A stretch of DNA of 64,000 bases from an uncultured Winogradskyella sp. (GCF_947498345.1 NZ_CANMJY010000006.1:186001-250000); one strand, 5' to 3'; positions 51,178 through 61,281 are shown, counted from the first letter of the stretch. Numbers and translations are program-made. The notes: a model not told the origin generated them from the sequence alone.

Positions 51178-53607
51178 ATGAAAAAACTTTACTTTTTACT
51201 TTTTAGTTTAATAGGATGTGTTGCTTTTGGGCAAGACCTCGTTATCACGGGTGCATATGATGGTCCTTTATCTGGGGGAACACCAAAAGGTGTAGAACTG
51301 TATGTAATAAATAATATAGCAGATTTAAGCACATATGGAATAGGTAGTGCAAATAATGGTGGTGGTACCGATGGCGTAGAATTTACTTTCCCAGCCGATG
51401 CTGCTACAGCTGGGTCTTTTATTTATGTAGCCACTGAAGCTGTTGAGTTTGCAAACTTTTTTGGCTTTGCACCTGACTACACTTCTGGCGCAATGGGTAT
51501 AAATGGTGATGACGCTGTAGAATTATTTTCTGATGTTGACACTACACCTGTAGTAATTGACGTATTTGGAACTATAGATTGTGATCCTAATTCTGGAGGT
51601 TCACCATGTCCTGAATGGGAACATACTGATGGTTGGGCTTACAGAGTTAATGGAACAGGCCCTGAAGGTTCTACTTTTACATCTACAAACTGGACCTATA
51701 GTGGCACTAACCAATTAGAGGGAGGAGCAACAAACGCTGCTTGTACAGTACCGTTCCCTATTGGTACATATACAACAGCAGGAAGCAGTTGTGGTGTGAC
51801 ATTAGGAGCTGCAAGTATTGTGTGTTCTACTAATACTATTGGTGACAATAATGATGATGTAGTAATTCTTATATCTTATACAGGAGTTGATGCAGGAATC
51901 ACTTCTGTTTCTACAAGTAGTACAGGTGTTATTGGTGGTGATGATCCTTCTACAACCTCTGATGGTACAATTACTATTACGGGTTTATCTGAAGGTGATG
52001 CATGGGATATTGTATTAAATGGTGGTGACTGCGACGGAAGAACAGTTTCAGGAACAGTAGGTGCTGCAGAATGTGACCCAACACCAAATACTTGTTTTGA
52101 TCTTAGTGGTGGTACAGAATTATTTGAATCTGTATCTGTTACTACTAATTCTGACACAGACGAATGGACGGAGTCTTCTGGCACATACACAATGAACGGT
52201 TTCTGTGGTGGAGGTTGTATGGAAGAATCTAATACATGGTTAATCTTCGGCCCATTAAATATGGCTGGAGTAAGTGATCTATCATTAATTTTTGATGCTG
52301 CTGAAGGTTTTGATGGTTCGACTTTAGATATTCAATATACTTCAGACTATAGTAGCCTGTGTCCTGATGGAGCTACCTGGACATCTGCTCAAACAATTTC
52401 TGATGCTGGCTCTTACAGTGTTGATATTTCTGGTGCTTCCGGGACAGATGTTTTTATTGGTATACAGTATTTAGATTCTGACGGAAGTTTCTCTTCCTGG
52501 AGTTTATCTAATGTTAGTATAGGTGCCTTTGGTGTGTGCCCAACATTAGGATCTAGGCCTACTTCAGATTGTGCCACATGTGATGTTTCACTACAAACAG
52601 AAACTTACACTTGTATTACAAATACTGCTGGCGACAATAATGATGATGTAACTATTAATATTGCTTATACTGGATCTGAAAGTACAATTACATCTTTAAC
52701 AACTACTTCTAGTGGCGTAATTGGTGGAGATGACCCAGCTACTGTAGCTGATGGTACAATAACAATTACAGGTTTATCTGAAGGAGATGCCTGGGACATA
52801 ACCATTAATGGTGGCGATTGTGATGCAACTACAATGTCTGGCACTGTACCATCAGCAGTGTGTGATCCTGTTTTCTTAGTTATTAACGAAATAAATGCTG
52901 ATCCAGATGCAACTAATGGTGATGCTAATGGAGATGGTACTGTTGATACTAGCCAAGATGAGTTTATTGAGCTATATAATACTGGTTCTACTAGTATCGA
53001 TTTAACAGATTACACAATTTCTGATGGTGCATCTTTAAGACATACGTTTCCAGCCGGAAGTATTCTTCCTGCTAATTCTTTTATAACTGTTTTTGGTGGA
53101 GGTACTCCAACAGGTATTAACGGTATTGTACAAACTGCATCTACAGGAAGTGTTGGATTAAACAATGGTGGAGATACAATTACCATAACAGACAATAATG
53201 CTATAGACATAATTGTAGAAGTTTATACAAATGCAGGTAATAACCAATCTATTGGTCGTAGTCCAGATTTTACTGGAGCTTTTGTAGACCATACTTCAAT
53301 AGCAGGAAATGGAGGTGCTTTATTTTCTCCTGGTTTAGAAAATGATGACGTCACACTTTCTGATAATGAATTTACAGCGACTTCTTTTTCTATTTATCCT
53401 AACCCTTCAAATGGTAGAGAAATAACTATTTCATCTCCACAAAGTGAAGCTATTTCTGTTATAGGATACGATATCTTAGGAAAACAAGTACTTAGTGCTA
53501 CAATTTCTAATAATACTTTAGATGTATCTCAACTAAAATCTGGTATTTACATCTTAAAGATTACACAAAACAATGCGTCTACAACTAAGAAGTTAGTCAT
53601 TAGATAA
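51178..53607 (+). CDS. T9SS type A secreted protein with lamin-tail domain
   Basis: An 809-residue exported protein with a signal peptide (1-18, ending AFGQ). Order: a module about residues 20-200 (LVITGAYDGPLSGG, GDDAVELF), an Ig-like module of about 85 residues (214-302), a MAM/concanavalin-like segment (about 310-460, FDAAEGFDGSTLDIQY), a second copy of the Ig-like module, a lamin-tail domain (about 565-720, VINEINADPDA, DEFIELYNTGS) and a type A sorting domain (last 75 residues, YPNPSNGRE). Lamin-tail domains are common in secreted nucleases, but no catalytic domain is visible here. Next to a paralogue and closed by a terminator. Confidence 0.9.
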   Translation: MKKLYFLLFSLIGCVAFGQDLVITGAYDGPLSGGTPKGVELYVINNIADLSTYGIGSANNGGGTDGVEFTFPADAATAGSFIYVATEAVEFANFFGFAPDYTSGAMGINGDDAVELFSDVDTTPVVIDVFGTIDCDPNSGGSPCPEWEHTDGWAYRVNGTGPEGSTFTSTNWTYSGTNQLEGGATNAACTVPFPIGTYTTAGSSCGVTLGAASIVCSTNTIGDNNDDVVILISYTGVDAGITSVSTSSTGVIGGDDPSTTSDGTITITGLSEGDAWDIVLNGGDCDGRTVSGTVGAAECDPTPNTCFDLSGGTELFESVSVTTNSDTDEWTESSGTYTMNGFCGGGCMEESNTWLIFGPLNMAGVSDLSLIFDAAEGFDGSTLDIQYTSDYSSLCPDGATWTSAQTISDAGSYSVDISGASGTDVFIGIQYLDSDGSFSSWSLSNVSIGAFGVCPTLGSRPTSDCATCDVSLQTETYTCITNTAGDNNDDVTINIAYTGSESTITSLTTTSSGVIGGDDPATVADGTITITGLSEGDAWDITINGGDCDATTMSGTVPSAVCDPVFLVINEINADPDATNGDANGDGTVDTSQDEFIELYNTGSTSIDLTDYTISDGASLRHTFPAGSILPANSFITVFGGGTPTGINGIVQTASTGSVGLNNGGDTITITDNNAIDIIVEVYTNAGNNQSIGRSPDFTGAFVDHTSIAGNGGALFSPGLENDDVTLSDNEFTATSFSIYPNPSNGREITISSPQSEAISVIGYDILGKQVLSATISNNTLDVSQLKSGIYILKITQNNASTTKKLVIR

Positions 53608-53630
53608 TATTTGTTTTACCATATCATAAA

Positions 53631-53661
53631 AGCGCAGTTATTAAATAACTGCGCTTTTTTA
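53631..53661 (+). terminator. Terminator after the first tandem T9SS gene
   Basis: AGCGCAGTTAT / ATAACTGCGCT stem, TAA loop, then TTTTTT. Confidence 0.9.
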
Positions 53662-53761
53662 TTTTATATCCTTTTGTCGAATTTATTTGAATTTATCCGA
53701 ATATATTCTACGTAAGAAAAATTACATATTATTTTCGTTAAAAATTCAACCCAAATCTTTT

Positions 53762-55432
53762 ATGAAAAAACTTTACCTATTATTTATAGTATCTTCACTT
53801 ATTGGTTTTTCTCAAAATCCAGGTGATATAGTTATTACAGAAATTATGAAGGATCCTTCAGTAGCAGTTGATACGGCTGGCGAATGGTTCGAGGTTTACA
53901 ACACAACCAGTGCTGATATAGATATCAACGGATGGACACTGAAGGACGATGGCAATAACAATTATATCATTGATTCCACATTTAACCCGACTACAGGGAC
54001 TGGAGGCGTAACTATAGTACCAGCTGGTGGTTATTTAGTTCTTGGAAAAACACTTGACATGACAATCAATGGTGGAACACCCATCGATTTTGCTTACCAA
54101 ACCAACTTCAATATGGGTAATGGTTCTGATGAAATAGTACTCCTTGCTCCAGGAAATATTGAAATATCTCGGGTTAACTACGACGGTGGTCCAGATTTCC
54201 CAGATCTAAATGGTATAAGTATGCAATTAAATACAGCCTTTTTAAATGAAACTGATAATGATGATGGTGATAATTGGTGCGCATCTATTTCATCATATGG
54301 AGATGGAGATATCGGTACACCAGGAATTACTAATGAAGCATGTGCGCCTGAATGCACTATTGTTTTTGGGACATTTGATGCCACTTGTAATTCTATAAAC
54401 TCAGGATCAACTGATGATACATATACCATCAGCCTACCATACTCTGGCGGCAATGTAGGAACAACATTTATAGTATCTTCTACCGCTGGGATGGTTACTG
54501 GCGATAACCCTTCTACTGCTGAATCTGGCACTATTACTGTCACTAATATTCCTGAGAATACAGATATTACAATAACTCTAGATGATACTGCAGATGGAGG
54601 TCTTTGCTCAACTACTTTTAATATTACAAGTCCTATTTGTATTCCAGTGGGTAGTATTGATCTAGAACTTATAGGTGTCTTAGATCTTACTGTTCCATCT
54701 GGAGGTAATGATGGAAAAGCAATACATTTAGTTGCAACCGCTGATATTGCAGATTTAAGTGTGTATGGTATAGGTGTAGCAGCTAATGGTGATGGTACAG
54801 ATGGACAAGAATATACTTTTGATGCGATTAGCGTAAGTAATGGTAGTCATATTTTATTGGCAAGAACACCAAGTTCTATGGAACAATATTTAACTACTGA
54901 TGGCTATAATCTATTCGATGTTGTTCTTACAGCCACTCAGAGTATCAATATGAATGGTGACGATGCTGTAGAGTTATTTAAAAACGGAACTCTTATAGAA
55001 ACCTTTGGCGATGCTGATGTTGATGGTACTGGTGAAAATTGGGAATACGAAGATTCTTGGGCGTATAAAAATTCTATAGGCTCGTCTTGGCCTTCTGGCT
55101 GGTCATACGGAACAGTCAACTGTACCAATGGTAGCCAAACAACATATAGTAGCACCTGTGTTTATCCATTTGTAGAATCATTGTCTACTATTCTGTTTAC
55201 TGAAAGGGAACTTTCTATATACCCTAATCCAACTAACGCAGATTTTGTTACCATAATCTCGCCGAGCAGTGATGTTATAAATGTAAATATCTTTGATATT
55301 CTAGGTAAACAAATAAAGAGCGAAATCATAACTGATTCCACGCTAAATGTTTCTCATTTAAATACTGGTGTATACATATTAAAGATTACACAAAATAATA
55401 CTTATACCACTAAGAGATTAGTTATTAAATAA
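53762..55432 (+). CDS. T9SS type A secreted protein, paralogue of the preceding gene
   Basis: A 556-residue exported protein. Signal peptide (1-18, ending GFSQ), then a lamin-tail domain (about 20-185, DIVITEIMKDPSVAV, GEWFEVYNTTS), one Ig-like module (about 200-300), the GDDAVELF module (about 305-470) and a type A sorting domain (last 75 residues, YPNPTNADF). It holds the same building blocks as the preceding protein but in another order. The ATG at 53762 opens the signal peptide; an upstream reading to 53687 adds 25 unlike residues. A terminator follows. Confidence 0.9.
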   Translation: MKKLYLLFIVSSLIGFSQNPGDIVITEIMKDPSVAVDTAGEWFEVYNTTSADIDINGWTLKDDGNNNYIIDSTFNPTTGTGGVTIVPAGGYLVLGKTLDMTINGGTPIDFAYQTNFNMGNGSDEIVLLAPGNIEISRVNYDGGPDFPDLNGISMQLNTAFLNETDNDDGDNWCASISSYGDGDIGTPGITNEACAPECTIVFGTFDATCNSINSGSTDDTYTISLPYSGGNVGTTFIVSSTAGMVTGDNPSTAESGTITVTNIPENTDITITLDDTADGGLCSTTFNITSPICIPVGSIDLELIGVLDLTVPSGGNDGKAIHLVATADIADLSVYGIGVAANGDGTDGQEYTFDAISVSNGSHILLARTPSSMEQYLTTDGYNLFDVVLTATQSINMNGDDAVELFKNGTLIETFGDADVDGTGENWEYEDSWAYKNSIGSSWPSGWSYGTVNCTNGSQTTYSSTCVYPFVESLSTILFTERELSIYPNPTNADFVTIISPSSDVINVNIFDILGKQIKSEIITDSTLNVSHLNTGVYILKITQNNTYTTKRLVIK

Positions 55433-55450
55433 TTCTTTTTATGCATAATC

Positions 55451-55480
55451 AAAGCGCAACCTATTTGGTTGCGCTTTTTT
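55451..55480 (+). terminator. Terminator after the second tandem T9SS gene
   Basis: AAAGCGCAACC / GGTTGCGCTTT stem, TATT loop, then TTTTTT. Same outer stem letters as the terminator at 53631, consistent with gene duplication. Confidence 0.9.
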
Positions 55481-55500
55481 ATTTTCCATACTTTTACAAC

Positions 55501-56481
55501 ATGATTTCTAAGGATGCCATTTTTAATATAAAATCTGAAGCTGAATTTACAGCTATGGCATTAGATATTTTTAGATTTCAGTTTAAAAATAATATCATAT
55601 ATCGCTCCTTTTGCGATTTGCTTTATAAACATCCCTCAGAAGTAAAACAGATTAAGGACATTCCCTTTTTACCCATTCAGTTTTTTAAAACGCATCATGT
55701 ATTAAGTACTTCCAAAACTATTGAAAAAACCTTTACAAGTTCTGGTACAATAGGAAGTAAAATCAGTAAACATCTTATAACCGATCTTAAGCTTTATGAA
55801 AGTAGTTACTTGCAAGGTTTTGAATATTTTTATGGCAATATTGAAGACTATGTGGTTTTAGCCTTATTACCTTCTTACTTAGAGCGTGATGGTTCTTCCC
55901 TAATCTATATGGTAAATGATTTAATCACTAAATCTAAGCACCCTGAAAGTGGTTTTTATTTGAATAACCTTGAAGATTTAGCGCAAACTATAAATCAACT
56001 CGAAGCTAAAGGTCAAAAAACCTTACTCATAGGTGTATCTTTTGCTTTATTAGATATGGTTGAACAATTTCAATTTAATCTTAATCATACCCTCATTATG
56101 GAAACTGGAGGTATGAAAGGTCGAAGAAAAGAAATCGTACGGCAAGAACTACACAACCTTCTTAAATCTGGTTTTGGTGTTAACAAAATTCATAGCGAAT
56201 ATGGTATGACAGAACTCCTAAGCCAAGCCTATTCTATAGGAAATGGTATTTTTGAATCCCCTCCCTGGATGAAAATTTTAACGCGAGATACTGAAGATGC
56301 GCTCACACTTCAACAAATTAATAAAACTGGAGGTGTTAATGTAATAGATTTAGCTAATCTCAATTCGTGTACTTTTATAGCAACGCAAGACCTGGGAAAA
56401 GTATATAATGACGGAAAATTTGAAATTATCGGTAGATTTGATAATTCAGATATTAGAGGCTGTAATTTAATGGCTTTGTAA
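55501..56481 (+). CDS. LuxE-like acyl-protein synthetase
   Basis: A 326-residue member of the LuxE / acyl-protein synthetase family (AMP-forming). It shows the nucleotide-binding loop TSSGTIGSKISKH (about 78-90), METGGMKGRRKE (about 200-211) and the YGMTELLSQAY motif (about 241-251). In luminous bacteria LuxE activates fatty acids for reduction, but no lux genes are here. In Bacteroidota the gene is usually alone and may activate an acid for envelope chemistry. The ATG at 55501 is chosen because the longer reading runs through the preceding terminator. Confidence 0.85.
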   Translation: MISKDAIFNIKSEAEFTAMALDIFRFQFKNNIIYRSFCDLLYKHPSEVKQIKDIPFLPIQFFKTHHVLSTSKTIEKTFTSSGTIGSKISKHLITDLKLYESSYLQGFEYFYGNIEDYVVLALLPSYLERDGSSLIYMVNDLITKSKHPESGFYLNNLEDLAQTINQLEAKGQKTLLIGVSFALLDMVEQFQFNLNHTLIMETGGMKGRRKEIVRQELHNLLKSGFGVNKIHSEYGMTELLSQAYSIGNGIFESPPWMKILTRDTEDALTLQQINKTGGVNVIDLANLNSCTFIATQDLGKVYNDGKFEIIGRFDNSDIRGCNLMAL

Positions 56482-56524
56482 GTTGAGTGTAGCTTTTCGA
56501 CATATTTGATATAATAACTTATAT

Positions 56525-56968
56525 ATGAAATATTTTATCTTATTCTACTTTACTACATTAACAAGTGTTTTTTCTCAAGAAATAGACTACAATACCAAAA
56601 AAGGTTATATAGCCAAAGGGTATGACGTGGTTGCATATTTTAACAACAAAGCTATCGAAGGATCAAAATCTTATTCTACAACTTTGGATGGAGTGAAGTA
56701 CAAATTTAGTTCACAAAAAAATTTAGACTCCTTTCTCAAGAATCCTGAAGCCTTTATTCCGCAATACGGTGGTTACTGTGCCTATGCCATTGCAACTAAC
56801 TCCAAGAAGGTAGACATTGACCCTAAAACTTTTGAAATCAGAGACGGAAAACTGTATTTATTCTACAACTCATGGGGAAATAATACATTAAAAAAATGGA
56901 TACAAAAAGACGTGAAAGGTTTACAAAAAAAAGCCGACTTAAACTGGGAGGCGATAAAGTTTGATTAA
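56525..56968 (+). CDS. YHS domain protein, exported
   Basis: A 147-residue protein with a signal peptide (1-17, ending VFSQ) and a YHS domain (about 28-95: GYIAKGYDVVAYFNNKAIEGS, then YKFSSQKNLDSFLKNPEAFIPQYGGYCAYAIA). YHS domains are found in metal-transport ATPases and in secreted proteins of unknown role; the GGYCAYA form is common in Bacteroidota. Periplasmic or lipid-free secreted. A terminator hairpin follows. Confidence 0.87.
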   Translation: MKYFILFYFTTLTSVFSQEIDYNTKKGYIAKGYDVVAYFNNKAIEGSKSYSTTLDGVKYKFSSQKNLDSFLKNPEAFIPQYGGYCAYAIATNSKKVDIDPKTFEIRDGKLYLFYNSWGNNTLKKWIQKDVKGLQKKADLNWEAIKFD

Positions 56969-57018
56969 TTCTATGAGAAAGAAGAATTAATTTTAGCCTC
57001 ATGATTGATTGGTTAGAT

Positions 57019-57048
57019 GTGCCCAGAAGAAATTTTGGGCACTTTTCT
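57019..57048. terminator. Terminator between YHS and tyrS genes
   Basis: GTGCCCA / TGGGCAC stem with a GAAGAAATTT loop, then TTTTCTT on the plus strand. It separates convergent genes. Confidence 0.75.
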
Positions 57049-57050
57049 TA

Positions 57051-58349
57051 TTAAATCACTTTAATAATATAAGTATTTCGCTTTCCTTTATTTAAAATAA
57101 TATACTTATCGTTTATCAAATCCTCTGAAGACAACTTATAATCCTCTTTTACCTTTTCTTTATTTACAGAAACCGAATTTTCTTTTAAGGCTCTGCGTGC
57201 TTCACCATTAGAGTTAAGGAAATTAGTCTTTGCTGCTAAAGCACCAATCATATCTATTCCTTCATTAAATTCTGCTATAGTCATTTCAACCTGTGGCACG
57301 CCTTCAAATACATCTAAAAACGTTTCCTCATTTAAAGTCTCAATATCTTCTTTAAAGGACTTACTAAATAAGATGTTTGAGGCCTTTTCTGCATTTTCAA
57401 AATCGTCTTTGGAATGTACCATTTTAGTTATTTCTTCAGCCAATCGTTTTTGCAGCACTCTTAAATGTGGTGCTTGTTTATGCTCTTCAATAAGCGTTTC
57501 AATAGTTATTTTATCTAAAAACGTAAAAATCTTAATGTACTTCTCAGCATCTTCATCACTAGAGTTTAACCAATATTGGTAAAACTTATATGGTGATGTT
57601 CTTTTGGCATCTAACCAAATGTTTCCGCCTTCAGACTTACCAAATTTAGAACCATCGCTTTTTGTTATTAAAGGACAAGTAATAGCAAATCCTTTTCCGT
57701 TACCTATTCGTCTTATGAGTTCAGTTCCTGTAGTGATGTTTCCCCATTGGTCACTTCCACCCATTTGTATAGTACAATTATTGGTCTTATACAAATGTAA
57801 AAAATCATAACCTTGTACCAATTGGTATGTAAACTCCGTAAAACTCATGCCGTCGTTAGACGATTCGCCAGAAATTCGGTTCTTTACTGAGTCCTTGGCC
57901 ATCATATAATTTACCGTAATATGCTTGCCAACATCTCTAATAAATTCTAAAAACGAGAATTCTTTCATCCAATCATAGTTATTCACTAAAACTGCAGCAT
58001 TGGCTTCATCATTTTCAAAATCCAAAAAATGAGATAATTGATTTTTAATAGCTTCTTGATTATAGCGTAAGGTCTTTTCATCTAAAAGATTACGCTCACT
58101 AGACTTACCCGAAGGATCACCAATCATACCTGTAGCACCACCTACCAAAGCTACTGGCTTGTGTCCGCAACGCTGATAATGTGCCAGTAACATAATTGGT
58201 ACCAAGTTACCAATATGCAAAGAATCTGCAGTTGGATCAAAACCAACGTAAGCACTTCGCATAGCTTCAGCCAAATGCTCTTCTACTCCTGGCATACTAT
58301 CATGTAGCATACCTCTCCATTTTAATTCTTCAACAAAATTCTTTTCCAT
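57051..58349 (-). CDS. tyrS: Tyrosyl-tRNA synthetase
   Basis: A 432-residue class I synthetase charging tRNA-Tyr. The HIGH-type signature is [11 protein letters not shown] (about 45-55) and the KMSKS-type loop is KFGKSEGG (about 228-235). The C-terminal S4-like RNA-binding domain (about 360-432) ends with [14 protein letters not shown] chose the ATG at 58349 ([14 protein letters not shown]), because the longer reading to 58379 starts at the predicted transcription start. Confidence 0.97.
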   Translation of the reverse strand: MEKNFVEELKWRGMLHDSMPGVEEHLAEAMRSAYVGFDPTADSLHIGNLVPIMLLAHYQRCGHKPVALVGGATGMIGDPSGKSSERNLLDEKTLRYNQEAIKNQLSHFLDFENDEANAAVLVNNYDWMKEFSFLEFIRDVGKHITVNYMMAKDSVKNRISGESSNDGMSFTEFTYQLVQGYDFLHLYKTNNCTIQMGGSDQWGNITTGTELIRRIGNGKGFAITCPLITKSDGSKFGKSEGGNIWLDAKRTSPYKFYQYWLNSSDEDAEKYIKIFTFLDKITIETLIEEHKQAPHLRVLQKRLAEEITKMVHSKDDFENAEKASNILFSKSFKEDIETLNEETFLDVFEGVPQVEMTIAEFNEGIDMIGALAAKTNFLNSNGEARRALKENSVSVNKEKVKEDYKLSSEDLINDKYIILNKGKRNTYIIKVI

Positions 58350-58376
58350 TTTGGTTGTCTTGTAATTAGATTTCAG

Positions 58377-58384
58377 CAAAGATA
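58377..58384 (-). promoter_or_regulatory. Promoter of tyrS
   Basis: TATCTTTG -7 box on the minus strand, with a TTTTG -33 element 18 bp upstream. Start near 58373, about 24 nt before the ATG. Confidence 0.75.
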
Positions 58385-58425
58385 TGTTTCCGTATTAAAA
58401 GACAAAAGACAATTTTAAAAAAGCG

Positions 58426-58433
58426 TAAATTTG
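58426..58433 (+). promoter_or_regulatory. -7 box giving a leaderless epimerase mRNA
   Basis: TAAATTTG matches TAnnTTTG exactly and ends 4 bp before the ATG at 58438, so the mRNA probably begins at or within a base or two of the start codon. Confidence 0.55.
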
Positions 58434-58437
58434 GCTC

Positions 58438-59472
58438 ATGGTATTAGTTACAGGCGGAACAGGTTTAGTTGGCTCCCATTTACTATATAAACTGGTAAAT
58501 AATGGTGAGGCTGTCCGTGCTATATACAGAAGAGAAAAAACCTTAAAACGTGTAAAACATGTCTTTTCCTATTTTTCTGATAATGCAGAACGTCTATTTA
58601 ACCGTATAGAATGGGTTGAAGGAGACATTAATAATATTCCGAAACTCGAAAAAGCGTTTATAGGTATTACTCATGTATATCACTGTGCAGCATTTGTTTC
58701 TTTTGAGCCTGATAAGTATCATCAATTACGTAAAATAAATATTGAAGGCACTTCTAATATTGTTAATCTCTGTATTAGAAATACTATTAAAAAGTTATGT
58801 TATGTAAGTTCTATTGCTGCTATTGGCCATAGTGCAAATCCTGAAAAACTAATTACTGAAACCACTGAATGGAATCCTGAAGCAGATAATAGTGTATATG
58901 CCATAACAAAATATGGTGCCGAACTCGAAGTGTGGCGAGGTACACAAGAAGGTGTAGATGCAGTAATTGTAAATCCGGGAGTTATATTAGGTGCTGGCTA
59001 TTGGAAAGGAGGTAGTAGTGGCAGTCTCTTTAGACAAATATATCATGGTATGCGCTATTATGTAAATGGTGTTGTAGGTTATATTGATGTTTTTGATGTT
59101 GTCAATGCTATGACCCAATTGATGAAAAGCGATTTAAAAAGTGAAAGATTCATCTTAATATCAGAGAATTTAAGTTTCAAAGCTTTTCAATATAAAGTGT
59201 CTAACGCTTTAAATGTAAAACCACCAAAAAGAGAAGCAAAATCTTGGTTATTAGGTTTGGTATGGCGACTAGATTGGCTTAAACATAATCTTTTTGGCTC
59301 CAGACGTAGTTTTTCTAAACAAATGGCAAAATCCGCATTAAGTATTACTAAATATGATAATTCTAAGCTTAGGAATGCTCTAGGTTTTGAGTTTAAACCT
59401 ATTGACGAATCTGTAAACGACGTTAGTGAATTGTATTTAAAGGATATTAGAAAGACGTCTTATCAAACATAG
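58438..59472 (+). CDS. NAD-dependent epimerase/dehydratase (extended SDR)
   Basis: A 344-residue extended short-chain dehydrogenase. The Rossmann loop TGGTGLVGSH (5-14) is at the very N terminus, the YAITKYGAE motif holds the catalytic Tyr and Lys (about 153-157), and CYVSSIAAIGH carries the Ser. Relatives act on nucleotide sugars, dihydroflavonols or steroids; the substrate here is unknown. The ATG lies just after the -7 box, implying a leaderless transcript. Its 3' end overlaps the convergent DUF4296 gene by 26 bp. Confidence 0.9.
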   Translation: MVLVTGGTGLVGSHLLYKLVNNGEAVRAIYRREKTLKRVKHVFSYFSDNAERLFNRIEWVEGDINNIPKLEKAFIGITHVYHCAAFVSFEPDKYHQLRKINIEGTSNIVNLCIRNTIKKLCYVSSIAAIGHSANPEKLITETTEWNPEADNSVYAITKYGAELEVWRGTQEGVDAVIVNPGVILGAGYWKGGSSGSLFRQIYHGMRYYVNGVVGYIDVFDVVNAMTQLMKSDLKSERFILISENLSFKAFQYKVSNALNVKPPKREAKSWLLGLVWRLDWLKHNLFGSRRSFSKQMAKSALSITKYDNSKLRNALGFEFKPIDESVNDVSELYLKDIRKTSYQT

Positions 59473-59941
59473 GACCTTTCTCCAACTTCTGATTAGTAGT
59501 ATCTTTTTGCTTTAGGGTCTTTTTAATAGAGTCTTTAGCCTTTTGTTTAATTTTATTTAATGAATCTCTTTTGCGCTTGGCTGCTTTACCTTCTACTTTT
59601 TCTAACTCAGCAAGCACTTCCTTTTCTTTCTCTAGTCTGGTTTTTACATTTTCAACAATACGCCTGTAAGAATTGGTATCATAAGCATAAAAAGTATTGC
59701 TATTTGCAAATTGTAAACTGTCTATGTTATATTTTTTTAGCACGTATGACTCTGGTTCAAAACCATTAGTTTCTAATAGCCTTTTATTAACTCCTTTTGC
59801 AGCATTGATAATGTATAAATCATATAAAATCTTTTCCATTTTATCTTTAGGAATAAGATTATCTGGCTTTTTGGGTTTTTCAGTTGTATTACAAGCAATC
59901 ACCAAAAGTGCTAATAAAAATATAATGCCTAGATTTCTCAT
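59447..59941 (-). CDS. DUF4296 lipoprotein
   Basis: A 164-residue lipoprotein (lipobox VIAC, Cys near 17) with a DUF4296 domain (about 30-105: IPKDKMEKILYDLYIINAAKG, then YDTNSYRRIVENVKTRLEKEKE) and a long charged, coiled C terminus rich in Lys. Its function is unknown, but the family is confined to Bacteroidota and usually sits beside pyrC, as here. It overlaps the pyrC stop by 4 nt. Confidence 0.9.
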   Translation of the reverse strand: MRNLGIIFLLALLVIACNTTEKPKKPDNLIPKDKMEKILYDLYIINAAKGVNKRLLETNGFEPESYVLKKYNIDSLQFANSNTFYAYDTNSYRRIVENVKTRLEKEKEVLAELEKVEGKAAKRKRDSLNKIKQKAKDSIKKTLKQKDTTNQKLEKGPMFDKTSF

Positions 59942-61281
59942 CTATTGAAAGTTAATCGTTGTCCTGCTTTAACGTCTAAGACTTTAAAATTGTTATACAC
60001 CAATTGTCCATTAACAAAAGTATGGGTTATTCTACTCTTAAAGGTGTTGCCTTCAAAAGGTGACCAACCACATTTATAAAGAATATTATCTTTATTTACT
60101 GTCCAAGGGCTATTTAAATCTGTAATAACCAAATCTGCATAATAACCTTCTCTAATATAACCTCGTTTTTCTATATCAAATAATATAGCGGGATTGTGGC
60201 ATGCTTTTTCAACAATTTTCTCAATTGTAATTTTCCCTTGATGATACTTTTCTAATAGTGCTACCAAAGCATGTTGCACCAAAGGTCCACCAGATGGAGC
60301 GCTCGTATATGGATTACTTTTTTCCTCAAGTGTATGTGGCGCATGATCTGTAGCAATAACGTCTATTCTGTCATCTAATAAAGCGTCCCAAAGTTGATCC
60401 CTGTCTTTAGATGTTTTAACTGCAGGATTCCATTTAATATGACTTCCTTTTTGAGCATAATCTTGGTCTGAAAACCACAAATGGTGAATACAAACCTCAG
60501 CAGTGATCTTTTTATCTTTTAATGGTTTTTTGTTTGAAAATAAATTCGTTTCCTTTCCTGTAGATAAATGAAATACATGTAATCTTGCCCCAGTTTTTTT
60601 AGCAAGCTCTATAGCTTTTGATGAGGATAAGTAACAAGCCTCCTCACTTCTTATGATTGGGTGATTTTCCATAGGAATATCATCACCATATTCTGCTTTA
60701 TACTTTGCTAAGTTTTCTCTAATTGTAGCTTCATCTTCGCAATGTACAGAAATTACCATATCTGTACTTGAGAATATTTTTTCTAACACATTAGGATCAT
60801 CGACTAACATATTTCCTGTTGAGGATCCTAAGAACAACTTTAAACCTGCTACAGTTTTTGGATTTACTTTTAATATCTCATCTAAATTGTCATTAGTACC
60901 TCCAAACATAAAAGAATAATTGGCATGAGATGACTTTGCTGCTATGTTAAATTTATCTTCTAATTTTTCGACTGTTGTTGTTTGTGGGTTAGTATTAGGC
61001 ATCTCAATAAATGATGTAATACCACCAGCTAATGCTGCTTTAGATTCAGTTTCAATATTTGCTTTGTGGGTTAAACCTGGTTCTCTAAAATGGACTTGAT
61101 CATCAATCATACCAGGTAATACGTAATTACCTTCGGCATCAATAACGGTTATATCTGCAGATTTCACACTAATGGATGTATCAATCTCTTTAATAATAGC
61201 ATTCTCAATAAGAATATCTCCTTCGACAATTTTGCCTTCATTGACAATCTTTGCGTTTTTAATTATAGTCTGTCCTTTCAT
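59938..61281 (-). CDS. pyrC: Dihydroorotase
   Basis: A 447-residue amidohydrolase that closes carbamoyl-aspartate to dihydroorotate in pyrimidine synthesis. It has the DDQVHFREPGLTHK motif (about 60-73), where the first metal-binding His of the usual HxH is Gln62 while His64 is kept, and a carboxylate Asp in IATDHAPHTLEEK near the end. The Gln form is, from memory, usual in Bacteroidota dihydroorotases. It is second in a three-gene unit, 5 bp after the glycosyltransferase gene and overlapping the DUF4296 gene. Confidence 0.94.
   Translation of the reverse strand: MKGQTIIKNAKIVNEGKIVEGDILIENAIIKEIDTSISVKSADITVIDAEGNYVLPGMIDDQVHFREPGLTHKANIETESKAALAGGITSFIEMPNTNPQTTTVEKLEDKFNIAAKSSHANYSFMFGGTNDNLDEILKVNPKTVAGLKLFLGSSTGNMLVDDPNVLEKIFSSTDMVISVHCEDEATIRENLAKYKAEYGDDIPMENHPIIRSEEACYLSSSKAIELAKKTGARLHVFHLSTGKETNLFSNKKPLKDKKITAEVCIHHLWFSDQDYAQKGSHIKWNPAVKTSKDRDQLWDALLDDRIDVIATDHAPHTLEEKSNPYTSAPSGGPLVQHALVALLEKYHQGKITIEKIVEKACHNPAILFDIEKRGYIREGYYADLVITDLNSPWTVNKDNILYKCGWSPFEGNTFKSRITHTFVNGQLVYNNFKVLDVKAGQRLTFNR

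Noticed and set aside
55501-56481. Part of a bioluminescence (lux) system
   Set aside because: Only a LuxE-like gene is present; no luxA, luxB, luxC or luxD lies nearby.
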